Origin: Candidatus Binataceae bacterium
GTDB lineage: Bacteria; Desulfobacterota; Binatia; Binatales; Binataceae
Length of the DNA: 54,876 bases
Reading direction: 5' to 3'
NCBI GenBank assembly: GCA_035308025.1
Contig: DATGHL010000019.1
Coordinates: forward strand, 1 to 54,876
Below are positions 25,005 to 32,541 of this stretch, piece after piece. A model generated the notes under the pieces. That model was not told the DNA's origin, did not search any database, and worked only from the letters and a program-made list of their open reading frames with translations. A program made the translations under genes and the position numbers. The first letter of the stretch is position 1. The number at the start of each line of letters is the position of its first letter.

Positions 25005-26562
25005 ACGGCAAGTTTGCCCCGGCAGCGCTGGTCGTCGCGGGGCGGCCGCGCTCATAGACGACGCGGCCATCGATAATCGTGAGATCGATCGTGGCTTTAA
25101 GCAGCTCGGCGGGCGGCGCAGAGAGCGGATCGGACGACAGCACAATCAAATCTGCAAGCCGGCCCGCTTCGATCGTTCCGGCTTCGAGGCGGGAAAGCCG
25201 CGCCGCGGCGGACGTGAATAGCGCGATCGCTGAGGCGGCGTCGAGCCGCTCGTCCGGCGCCAGTTCGTAGCCTTCGAGCGAGAGCCGCGAGACCGCGACC
25301 GCGACCGCAGCGAGCGGACGCGCCGGAGTCACCGGCGCGTCCGTGCCGGCCGCGAGCTCCACGCCGAGGTCAGTGAGGCTTTTCGCGCGATAGAGATATG
25401 GAATAAGCCCGGGTTCGCGCGCGTACTTCGCGCCGCGATAGTGGATGAAGCCAGGATTGGTGACGACCCAGACGCCGAGTGCAGCGATGCGTTCAGGATA
25501 ATAGGGTGGGATCAAACCGCCGTGCTCGATTCGGCATACGCCGCGTCGGAGGAGACGCGAACCTATTTGTTCGCGCGCCATCGCGATCGCACTCAGGGCC
25601 GCGTCAAGCTCCTCGACTTCAGTGCAATGAAAGGCGCAGTCCAGCTCCTGGGCCAAAGCGTCGGCGATCGCGCGCGCGAGGCGGGCGGGCGCCCAGCGCG
25701 CCGGCGCGATAAACTTGATTCCAGCGAGACCAACCGCGCCCACCTCGGAAATTCGTCGCAAGGCGGCAACCTGATCGATACAATCCGGACCGGCCATTAC
25801 CGCGACGCGCTGCACAATCGCGCCGTTGGCGGTCAGGCGGCCAAACAGGGCGAAATCGTCGACGCCGTTGCGCGCCGTGGCGTCGGTGAAGGCGGTGACC
25901 CCGGCGGCTGCCAGCTCGCGACTGAAAACCCGCGCCCGCGCTTCGAGCTCCGCCTCGGTCACGCGCGGCATCCGCGCGCCGAGCCACTCTTCCATCCCGG
26001 TCACGAGCGCACCCAGCCGCCCGCCGGACTCGCGAGTCAGCGCAGCCCCTTCCGGCGGCTGAAAGTCCGGACGTTCGAGCCCGAGCAATGTGATCGCGCG
26101 CGAGTTGAGCCATGAAGCATGGAGAGTCTGATGACGCAGGCGCAGCGGATTTTTCGGCGTGGCCTGATCCAGCTCCTCGCGACTGGGGCCGCGCCCCTCG
26201 CGCATCAGGGACTCGTCGCAGCCGAACGCCTTGAGCCAATTGCCCGGCGGGGTTCGCCCCGCCGCGACGCGCAGATCGGCCAGCAGGTCGGGGATCGCTC
26301 GACAGCGCAGGACCGAGAGCCCGGCCGCGACCGACGCGCCCTCCAGGAAGTGGAGATGACAGTCGATAAAGCCGGGCGCCACGACGCGTCCGTCGAGACG
26401 CAACAGATGAGTGCGCGGTCCCACCAGCGGCTTGAGTTCCGCGAACCTTCCATGGGCCAGAATCCGCCCGCCGCCGAGGGCGACCGAATCGCTGGCAGGA
26501 TGTTCGAGGATCGCCCCCTCGTGCAGGACCAGATCAGCTTTTTCGCTCTTTTCAGCGGCCAT
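25003..26562 (-). CDS. Amidohydrolase family protein (YtcJ-like, amidohydrolase 3)
   Basis: A 519-residue TIM-barrel metal hydrolase with N- and C-terminal beta-sandwich parts. GFIDCHLHFLEG (about residue 64) is the HxH motif. IKFIAPARW (about 285), FHCTEVEELD (about 313) and RIEHGGLIPP (about 345) supply later metal ligands, and AGTDAPVTPA (about 409) holds the catalytic Asp. ADLIVLSSDPL at the end is typical of the amidohydrolase 3 group. It would hydrolyse an amide or similar bond; substrate is unknown. It is leftward, about 100 bases upstream of the enoyl-CoA hydratase. Confidence 0.88.
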   Translation of the reverse strand: MAAEKSEKADLVLHEGAILEHPASDSVALGGGRILAHGRFAELKPLVGPRTHLLRLDGRVVAPGFIDCHLHFLEGASVAAGLSVLRCRAIPDLLADLRVAAGRTPPGNWLKAFGCDESLMREGRGPSREELDQATPKNPLRLRHQTLHASWLNSRAITLLGLERPDFQPPEGAALTRESGGRLGALVTGMEEWLGARMPRVTEAELEARARVFSRELAAAGVTAFTDATARNGVDDFALFGRLTANGAIVQRVAVMAGPDCIDQVAALRRISEVGAVGLAGIKFIAPARWAPARLARAIADALAQELDCAFHCTEVEELDAALSAIAMAREQIGSRLLRRGVCRIEHGGLIPPYYPERIAALGVWVVTNPGFIHYRGAKYAREPGLIPYLYRAKSLTDLGVELAAGTDAPVTPARPLAAVAVAVSRLSLEGYELAPDERLDAASAIALFTSAAARLSRLEAGTIEAGRLADLIVLSSDPLSAPPAELLKATIDLTIIDGRVVYERGRPATTSAAGANLP

Positions 26563-26656
26563 CAGCCAACTGGATCAAGCCCGGCATCGATGCTGCGCCG
26601 ACGTTTCGCACGACTCGGTAACCGCCGACGGAACAGGGTTGGGTTGCCCCAATCGA

Positions 26657-26800
26657 TTAGTCCGACGAAGGGAGAGCCTTCGCCTCCTTGAGTTTCATCT
26701 CAACGTCGCAGCATTCCAGCGCCCCCGAACCAGCCTTGTTGCACAGCACTTCGGTCGAGCACTTCTCGCACATGTAACGTTTGCCTAGCGTGTTAGCCAT
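26657..26800 (-). CDS. Desulforedoxin-like mini-protein (47 residues)
   Basis: A 47-residue frame from ATG at 26800 to TAA at 26657. It opens MANTLGKRYMCEKC and continues with GSGALECCDVEMK, the same C-x2-C and CC layout as the 39-residue paralogue at 21541, plus one extra Cys and a charged Lys/Glu tail. GGAGGCG precedes the start. It would bind one iron or zinc. Two stand-alone copies within 5.2 kb, both beside lipid-degradation genes, suggest a redox helper role, which is an inference. Confidence 0.8.
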   Translation of the reverse strand: MANTLGKRYMCEKCSTEVLCNKAGSGALECCDVEMKLKEAKALPSSD

Positions 26801-26871
26801 AAGACGCCTCCAAGATGATCTTAAATCACGAATTTCTCATTACCAGATGTCAGCCGCGACTTGAAGCCGCG

Positions 26872-27894
26872 CTATGGATTGCGAAACGGCAGATCAGCGG
26901 TCTGCGCTTCCAAGGCCCCGTGCCCATCGCGGATAACGACGCGTGTTCCCTCCGGCCAAACGCTGTGGTGGAGGACCGACAGTCCGATCAGTCCCAGCGT
27001 CGGCGAACGAACGATACTGGTCAGAACACCGACCGGCTTCTCGCCGGCGAGGATGACGCTGCCTGCATCCGGTAAGCGGCTGCCTTCGATGCGCAGCCCG
27101 CAGAGCCTGCGCTTGATTGCGCCGCGCGCGGTCGCCCGTTCGAGCGTCTCCTGCCCGATATAGCATCCCTTGTCGAGCGAGATCGCGCGGTCGAGCCGCG
27201 CTTCGAGTGCGAGGGTTTTTTCGCCCGTGTCGATCCCGACGCGCGCCAGTCCGTTTTCAACCCGGATAACCTCGAGCGCCTCGGCCCCAAGACGAACGAC
27301 TTTATTCTCAGGATCGACGCGAGCTAGCGTAGTCGCAACTTCGTCCGTCTCGACGAGCATCGTGAAGGCCGCCACGCCGAAGCGCGGAATCCGGGCGAGC
27401 GTGCTTGCGGGATCGAAATGCCACGATTCCGGCGTTGAGCCGCCGCCGCTTTCCGCGAGCACTGCCGCCGCGCCGGGCCCCTCAAAATCGACGACGCTCA
27501 ACGACGCCAGCTCGTCGAACTCGACATCGTCGGCGACGAGAAATTGCTCGAGATGGCTGAGCACACGCGGCCAGGCGTCGCGCCCGATCTCGATCAGGAA
27601 GGCGTCGGCAAGCGCGTAGATAAAAAAGTCCGCGATCACGTGCGCGCGCTCGGTGACGAACAGGGCCGCTGCAACCGCGCCCGGTGTCAGCCCCTTAACG
27701 TCGGCGGTGCACATCCCGTGCAGGAATGAGATGCGATCGTCGCCGCTGACACGCACGATTAGCCGATCGTCCAGTTGACGCAGCCCGGCGCCGGACTTCA
27801 GCGCCTGATATTCGCGCTCGAGGCGCCCGTCAACCGCAGTGATCGGATCGACGCCCGCCGCGCGAACCGCAGTCGTGTTTGATTCCAGGGACAT
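26872..27894 (-). CDS. ygfZ: Folate-binding protein YgfZ/GcvT-like
   Basis: A 340-residue GcvT-fold protein. The diagnostic motif KGCYIGQE, with its conserved Cys, is at about residues 241-248. FLHGMCTADVKGL (about 57) and DNG-like segments match the N-terminal part, and the C-terminal barrel ends in LPFRNP. YgfZ proteins use tetrahydrofolate to support the assembly or repair of certain iron-sulfur enzymes. It is monocistronic and divergent from efp, sharing about 150 bases of upstream DNA. Confidence 0.87.
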   Translation of the reverse strand: MSLESNTTAVRAAGVDPITAVDGRLEREYQALKSGAGLRQLDDRLIVRVSGDDRISFLHGMCTADVKGLTPGAVAAALFVTERAHVIADFFIYALADAFLIEIGRDAWPRVLSHLEQFLVADDVEFDELASLSVVDFEGPGAAAVLAESGGGSTPESWHFDPASTLARIPRFGVAAFTMLVETDEVATTLARVDPENKVVRLGAEALEVIRVENGLARVGIDTGEKTLALEARLDRAISLDKGCYIGQETLERATARGAIKRRLCGLRIEGSRLPDAGSVILAGEKPVGVLTSIVRSPTLGLIGLSVLHHSVWPEGTRVVIRDGHGALEAQTADLPFRNP

Positions 27895-28044
27895 TTGCCA
27901 AAACGATTCTACGCCAGAATCGCTCCGCTTCCAAAAATCCGCTCTTGCGAGACGTCAGCGGCCGTGGCGCCTCGCCTTGCGAGCCGTCGCGTGCGCACGC
28001 TACGCTAAAGAGTTAAAGCCAATTTGCGCGAGAGTGCATGAAAG

Positions 28045-28608
28045 ATGTTACTACAGGCAACGCAACTGCGGCCCGGGATGGTGCTCGAATACAACGGCGC
28101 CTTGTGGCGCGTCATGACCATCAATCATATCACGCCCGGTAACTGGCGCGGGATGGTGCAGACCAAACTGCGCAATATCCAAACCGGCAGTCAGACCGAA
28201 AATCGGTTCCGCTCAGAAGATCGGGTCGAGCGCGTCATTCTCGATCAGGTCAAGATGGAATTTCTCTATCGCGAAGGCGACGAGTTTCATTTTATGAATA
28301 CGGAAACCTACGACCAGATTACGCTCTCCGAAGAGCTGGTCGCCGACGTCGAGGGCTTTTTCACCCCCAACCTCCAGGTCGAAGTCGAGTTTTACGACAG
28401 TACGCCGCTCAACGTCTCGGTGCCGAAGACAGTGACGCTCAAGGTGATCGAGACTGACCCCGGGATGAGAAACGCGGCGGTGACCAACACCCTCAAGCCG
28501 GCCAAGACGGAAACCGGCCTGGTGATTCAGGTCCCGCATTTCGTCAATGAAGGCGACGTCATCACGATCAATACCGAGACCAAAGAGTACGCCTCGCGCA
28601 CCAAGTGA
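28045..28608 (+). CDS. efp: Elongation factor P with an Asn at the loop tip
   Basis: A 187-residue protein with the three beta-barrel layout of EF-P. The N-terminal domain has LRPGMVLEYNGALWRV, and the C-terminal domain has GLVIQVPHFVNEGDVITINTETKEY, typical of the family. The loop that enters the peptidyl transferase centre reads TPGNWRG. By equal-length alignment with E. coli PGKGQA the residue at the modified Lys position is Asn33, with Arg35 two positions later. No lysyl- or rhamnosyl-modifying enzyme is nearby. The stop overlaps the start of the next gene in GTGA. Confidence 0.95.
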   Translation: MLLQATQLRPGMVLEYNGALWRVMTINHITPGNWRGMVQTKLRNIQTGSQTENRFRSEDRVERVILDQVKMEFLYREGDEFHFMNTETYDQITLSEELVADVEGFFTPNLQVEVEFYDSTPLNVSVPKTVTLKVIETDPGMRNAAVTNTLKPAKTETGLVIQVPHFVNEGDVITINTETKEYASRTK

Positions 28609-29885
28609 CGACGTATCGTGAGCGCGAGCTCGCGCGGCGCGCCGCGGGGCGAGGGCCGGGCTCGCGCCGCTTGCTCGGCCTCACGGCGCAGACTTACGCG
28701 ATACAAACTCAGCCGGGGCTCGAGGGCGTCGCTTTCGCTGAGGTGGCGGCGCATTTCGCGCCCGCGAGCGCGGGCGCAATCGCTGCGCCGCGGCGGCGCG
28801 ACGGCGTCCGCGAGCTCGGACGCCGAAGTGTCCCCGGTCGCGTCGGCATGACGTTATTCCACGCCGCACCGCTTGAGCCATTGCTGACGCTACGCGCCAG
28901 CGAAGACCTTTTTGCGGTCGTCGCCTACTCGAATGACCTGGCGATCGATCGGCGCGCGCTCGAGCGCATCCGGGCCCTCGCGCGCGACGCGCCCTACGTC
29001 GAAAGCGCGTTGGCCGCGCGCGTGAAAGTGCTGCCAAGAGCGCGGTCAGGACGCCGGCTTAAATTTCGCATCGTCGCCCGGATGACCGGGCTGCAGGAGT
29101 TCCGGCGGAGCGAATTCAAGCAGGCCATCGAACGCGGCATCAGTGAGCGCGGCGATCGCTCCTGGCGCTGCGTCGCAGAGGATGCTGACGTCGAGTTCTG
29201 GGCGACCCTGCTGGACGACGAATTGATCTTCGCGCTGCGTCTGAGTGACGAAACCATGCGCCAGCGCGATTACAAGACCGCGCATATCGCCGGCTCGCTG
29301 CGCCCGGCGGTCGCCGCCGCTATGGGCCTGCTGTCGGAGCCGCAACCCGATGACATCGTGCTCGATCCTTTTTGCGGCGCTGGCACCATCCTGATCGAGC
29401 GCGCGCACCTGGAGCGCTATAAGGCGCTGATCGGCGGCGACTTCGACGAGAACGCGCTCAACGCCGCGCGGACCAATATCGGTCCGCGTTACAAGCCCAT
29501 CGAGCTGCATACATGGGATGGCGCGGCGATTCCGCTACCGGATCGCGCCGTCAGCCGCATCATCACCAACCTGCCGTGGGGTCAGCAGCACGGCTCGCAC
29601 GCGGACAATCGCAGGCTCTACCCGCGCCTATTAACCGAGTTCGCCCGCCTCGTACGCGATGGCGGCGTGATCGTGATCCTGACCGGCGAGACGCGCCTGA
29701 TGAGCGAGTTGACCCGCAACGGGCCGCTGCGGGCGGAGAAAATCGTGCGCGTCGCGATCCTCGGCGCGCCCGCCGCGATCTATGTCTGCCGCAAGCGCGC
29801 GACAAGTTTGACGAAACGAACCGGCCACCGCGCTTTTGAAGCGCGGATCCAGGGAACCGCGGGCGTCGCCGACCAAGAATTTTAA
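28605..29885 (+). CDS. THUMP-domain RNA methyltransferase (Trm14/RlmL-like)
   Basis: A 426-residue protein from a GTG that overlaps the efp stop by four bases. Residues 30-100 form a ferredoxin-like part (QTQPGLEGVAFAEV), about 100-215 a THUMP-like RNA-binding domain, and about 215-390 a Rossmann methyltransferase. DPFCGAGTILIE (about residue 253) is the SAM-binding motif and NLPWG (about 321) the catalytic N-x-P-W motif of the N-methyltransferases acting on guanine. It probably makes m2G in tRNA or rRNA. Translational coupling to EF-P is notable. Confidence 0.85.
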   Translation: MTTYRERELARRAAGRGPGSRRLLGLTAQTYAIQTQPGLEGVAFAEVAAHFAPASAGAIAAPRRRDGVRELGRRSVPGRVGMTLFHAAPLEPLLTLRASEDLFAVVAYSNDLAIDRRALERIRALARDAPYVESALAARVKVLPRARSGRRLKFRIVARMTGLQEFRRSEFKQAIERGISERGDRSWRCVAEDADVEFWATLLDDELIFALRLSDETMRQRDYKTAHIAGSLRPAVAAAMGLLSEPQPDDIVLDPFCGAGTILIERAHLERYKALIGGDFDENALNAARTNIGPRYKPIELHTWDGAAIPLPDRAVSRIITNLPWGQQHGSHADNRRLYPRLLTEFARLVRDGGVIVILTGETRLMSELTRNGPLRAEKIVRVAILGAPAAIYVCRKRATSLTKRTGHRAFEARIQGTAGVADQEF

Positions 29886-29932
29886 CGCAGCTCCAGGGGG
29901 CGGCGAAGTCTGCGACGCGCGGCCAAAGTAAA

Positions 29933-29976
29933 GACTCGCCTGCTCGCTCCGCGCGGCAACCGCGCTCCGCTAGCGT
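29933..29976. repeat. Copy of a dispersed intergenic repeat
   Basis: Reads GACTCGCCTGCTCGCTCC, then GCGCGGCAACCGCGC, then TCCGCTAGCGT. The central GCGCGG-CAA-CCGCGC is a small palindrome. On the minus strand the TAG inside CGCTAGCG is the stop codon of the methyltransferase at 29970. Upstream is a partial match (TTTTAACGCAGCTC) to the copy at 31810. Confidence 0.6.
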
Positions 29977-30773
29977 TTGCGCATCACGTAGCTCGCTCCG
30001 GTATGGCTGAAATGGATCACGCCGTTAACCATGCGGACGTCGAGCCCGCTGCGGTCCTCCTCGATAGACGCGCGCATCAGCGCGCGGATCTGCGCCGCTT
30101 CCGCCGCCGCCGGCGCGCCATGCGCGATCCACTCGTCGATACTGTATGACGATTTAACCGTCTGTTTGTGGGTTAACGCGAAGTTCTGATCCGCGAACAT
30201 CCGCTCGAACTCCGACGCCGGAATCGCGCGCGCGTGCGACGGATCGCACAATCGTTCGAGCCGGTTGTGATATTCCGCCTTGGCCGCGTCCTCAGATGCA
30301 ACCATGTCCACGATAACGACGGCGCCGCCGGTCCGGACAACCCGCCGCATCTCGGCCAGAACACTCGCCGGCCGTGGAAAATGATGGAAGGCGAAGCGGC
30401 AAACCGCGATATCGAAGCTCGCGTCCGCAAAGCTCATCCGCTCGACATCGCCGAGCGTGAAGGAAACATTGTCCAGCCGCCGGCGCGCGGCATCGGCGCT
30501 GGCCCGCGCGACGAAACGATCGGTCGCATCGATCCCGATCACCTCGCGGCAATGCGGCGCGAACGCCATCGCGATAAAGCCGGGTCCGCTGGCGATATCG
30601 ATCACCCGGTCGCTTTTGCTGACGCCGGAAATTGAAACGATATAACTGAGAAAGGCCGGATCGGTTACGATCGGCACCGCAACATAGGCTTCCGCCTGAC
30701 GGTTGAACTGGTTGCGGACGATTTCCAGATGGCCATCGGCCTTGGACGCCATCGTTTGATCTTCGCTTGCCAT
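29970..30773 (-). CDS. Class I SAM-dependent methyltransferase
   Basis: 267 residues from the ATG at 30773. The frame stays open to 30884, but that part runs through the terminator at 30849 and lacks a ribosome site, so I reject the longer form. VIDIASGPGFIAMAF (about residue 55) is the SAM glycine loop, VIGIDATDRFV the acidic strand, LGDVERMSFADASFDIAVCRFAFHHF (read in two parts) the UbiE-like core, and GGAVVIVDMVA the later strand. It looks like a UbiE/small-molecule methyltransferase. Its stop codon is contributed by a dispersed repeat. Confidence 0.82.
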   Translation of the reverse strand: MASEDQTMASKADGHLEIVRNQFNRQAEAYVAVPIVTDPAFLSYIVSISGVSKSDRVIDIASGPGFIAMAFAPHCREVIGIDATDRFVARASADAARRRLDNVSFTLGDVERMSFADASFDIAVCRFAFHHFPRPASVLAEMRRVVRTGGAVVIVDMVASEDAAKAEYHNRLERLCDPSHARAIPASEFERMFADQNFALTHKQTVKSSYSIDEWIAHGAPAAAEAAQIRALMRASIEEDRSGLDVRMVNGVIHFSHTGASYVMRKR

Positions 30774-30848
30774 AGCCTTACTCGCGCTGGTTTGTATCCA
30801 AGCCTCATAGCCTAGGTCATTGCACCTTCTATTGACAGTCACAAAAAA

Positions 30849-30870
30849 AGAGACGCCGCATGACGCCTCT
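30849..30870 (-). terminator. Rho-independent terminator, minus strand
   Basis: Read on the minus strand, AGAGGCGTC, loop ATGC, GGCGTCTCT, then seven T. As RNA the nine-base stem pairs fully with two G-U wobbles; on the plus strand the same positions would be A-C mismatches. It therefore terminates leftward transcription, 30 bases after the alpha/beta hydrolase stop. Confidence 0.85.
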
Positions 30871-30900
30871 TTTTTGTTTGCCAAAGATCGTGAGGTCGAA

Positions 30901-31734
30901 TTATTTGATCTTGTCGAGCACCGGCATCAGGTATTTTTTGTAAATCTCGGGATTCTCCGACATCGGGAAATGGCCGATACCCTCCATGATGATGCACTCT
31001 GAACCCTTGACCTTCTCGGCCGTCTGACGCGTCATCTCGGGCGTGCAGGCGAAGTCATAGACCCCGGTCATGAAGTAGATCGGCACCTTGCCGTCGAGTT
31101 TCGCGCAGAGCTGCCTGAAATCGTGATCGATACTGTAGAAGTAGAGATCGCCTTTGAAAACTCCGGGACCGCCCTGCGCGTAGTACCACCAGGTCTCCTG
31201 CCGATACTCGAGCGGGCTCTGCGGCGCCATCAGGCCATAGACCGCGGTCGCGCTCGCCTCGCCGCCATGAATATGCGGATGATGCAGCCAGTCCAGCCAC
31301 CAGCCCGGCGAGTAGTCGCAGGCTTCGACCGCGATCAGCGCGCGCATGTAATTGCTGTGATTCAGCGCCAGATGGAGGCAGATATTGCCGCCCATCGAAC
31401 TACCCATCACCACCGGCTGCTCGAGTTCGAGCGCCTTGCAGAACGCGACGGTAAACTCCGAGTAGAATTTTGACGTCAACTTGTACTCTTCCTTCCACCA
31501 GTTGCGCGGCGGAATCGACTTGCCGTGGCGGGGCATGTCGAACGCGATTACGCGGAAGCGCTTCTGGATTTCCGCATCGTTAAGCTGATGACGCCACTCG
31601 CGGCCGTCGGTGCCCGCGGTGTGCAGACAGACCAGCGGAATACCCTTGCCAGCCTCCTCGTAATAGACCCGATATTCTTCGCCCTGGTAGGGCACATAAA
31701 TGTAGCGTCCGATAACTGATTCAATCTTAGCCAT
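30901..31734 (-). CDS. Alpha/beta hydrolase
   Basis: A 277-residue protein from the ATG at 31734, chosen because AGAGAAGG lies a few bases upstream; the frame extends another 14 codons. LVCLHTAGTDGREW (about residue 33) is the oxyanion-hole region. MGSSMGGN (about 110) is the nucleophile elbow with Ser. TGVYDFACTPE (about 223) holds the likely Asp and GIGHFPMSE (about 253) the His, so the catalytic triad is complete. It resembles hydrolases acting on carbon-carbon bonds or esters; substrate is unknown. It lies downstream of the SCP2-like gene on the same strand. Confidence 0.88.
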   Translation of the reverse strand: MAKIESVIGRYIYVPYQGEEYRVYYEEAGKGIPLVCLHTAGTDGREWRHQLNDAEIQKRFRVIAFDMPRHGKSIPPRNWWKEEYKLTSKFYSEFTVAFCKALELEQPVVMGSSMGGNICLHLALNHSNYMRALIAVEACDYSPGWWLDWLHHPHIHGGEASATAVYGLMAPQSPLEYRQETWWYYAQGGPGVFKGDLYFYSIDHDFRQLCAKLDGKVPIYFMTGVYDFACTPEMTRQTAEKVKGSECIIMEGIGHFPMSENPEIYKKYLMPVLDKIK

Positions 31735-31809
31735 CGACCTTCTCTCCCGGGTTGCGCGCCTGGCAAGCTGCTGCAAAATGATGAACTAAGAATCTTGACG
31801 CAGCTCGCG

Positions 31810-31846
31810 GACTCGCCTGCTCGCTCCACTTCGTTCCGCTAGCGTC
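31810..31846. repeat. Copy of a dispersed intergenic repeat
   Basis: Reads GACTCGCCTGCTCGCTCC, then ACTTCGT, then TCCGCTAGCGT. It shares both ends with the copy at 29933 and differs in the centre. On the minus strand its TAG is the stop codon of the SCP2-like gene at 31839. The sequence just before it (AATCTTGACGCAGC) recurs at 20509 and, in part, at 29878. Confidence 0.6.
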
Positions 31847-32219
31847 TCATCAAATCAAGCGCCCACGCGAACGCCCGCAAATTCTGCCATAGCTGCTTGG
31901 TGTCACCCTCAATTTTGAGGCGCCCATGCAGCTGATGAGACATCGCGATGATGTCATTGTACATCGGCGGCGGTTCGGGCTGGACGAATTTGCCCCAGGT
32001 CTCGGCGGGCGCGCGCAGCGCGAAGGCATAGCAGCTCTCGGCATTGGTGCCGTTTTCGACCTTGGCGATCCCGCCGTCGCGGAAATGGATGACGTAGGCC
32101 TTATCGCCGAATTCGAGCAGCACGTTGGCGCTGAAATGACGGCCGAGGAGTTTCGCGACATCGTCGCCGTTGACCGCTTTTTGCCAGCGCTCGACCCATC
32201 GACTATCGAAATCGGGCAT
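31839..32219 (-). CDS. SCP2-like sterol-binding domain protein
   Basis: 126 residues from the ATG at 32219, preceded by a strong GGGAGG. The pattern fits the SCP2 fold: an N-terminal helix, strands with LLEFGDKAYVIHF and GIAKVENG, then FALRAPAETW, and finally HGRLKIEGDTKQLWQNL. The last segment is the conserved small-residue and acidic block of SCP2 domains. It probably binds a lipid or acyl-CoA in the cytoplasm and may hand it to the neighbouring hydrolase 104 bases downstream. The last bases and the stop come from a dispersed repeat. Confidence 0.72.
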   Translation of the reverse strand: MPDFDSRWVERWQKAVNGDDVAKLLGRHFSANVLLEFGDKAYVIHFRDGGIAKVENGTNAESCYAFALRAPAETWGKFVQPEPPPMYNDIIAMSHQLHGRLKIEGDTKQLWQNLRAFAWALDLMRR

Positions 32220-32541
32220 GTTTTGACCTCCCAAAAAGTACGCCTCTGCCGGTTGTTCCAGAGGCTGGCGACGCTTTTTCGGATGAAAACTCTAAACTCC
32301 CATGGGTCAAACTACAAGGGCGAGCAATCGTACCGCTTGGACAGAAGGTCAATCGCGGGACGGCCGAGTTTGGTGACCCTTAATTGGTGTTTCGACCGAT
32401 CAACAAAATGGCTTCGCATAGTCCTAGTCGCGACGTATATTGACTCGGAACGTAACAAAACAAGTCCTCGTGGTCGATTGCGTGAGATATTATAACGAAG
32501 CACTAATTGCACTAGTCTAAACATCCAAAAAGGAACAGAAG
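32220..32541. other. Divergent promoter region without genes
   Basis: About 320 bases, more AT-rich than the surroundings, between the leftward SCP2-like gene and the rightward kelch gene. A TATTATAA box near 32491 could be the -10 of the kelch gene, but I find no matching -35. I see no coding frame and no repeats. Confidence 0.4.

Noticed and set aside
30774..30884. Longer N-terminus for the methyltransferase
   Set aside because: The added part runs through a rho-independent terminator and has no ribosome site.
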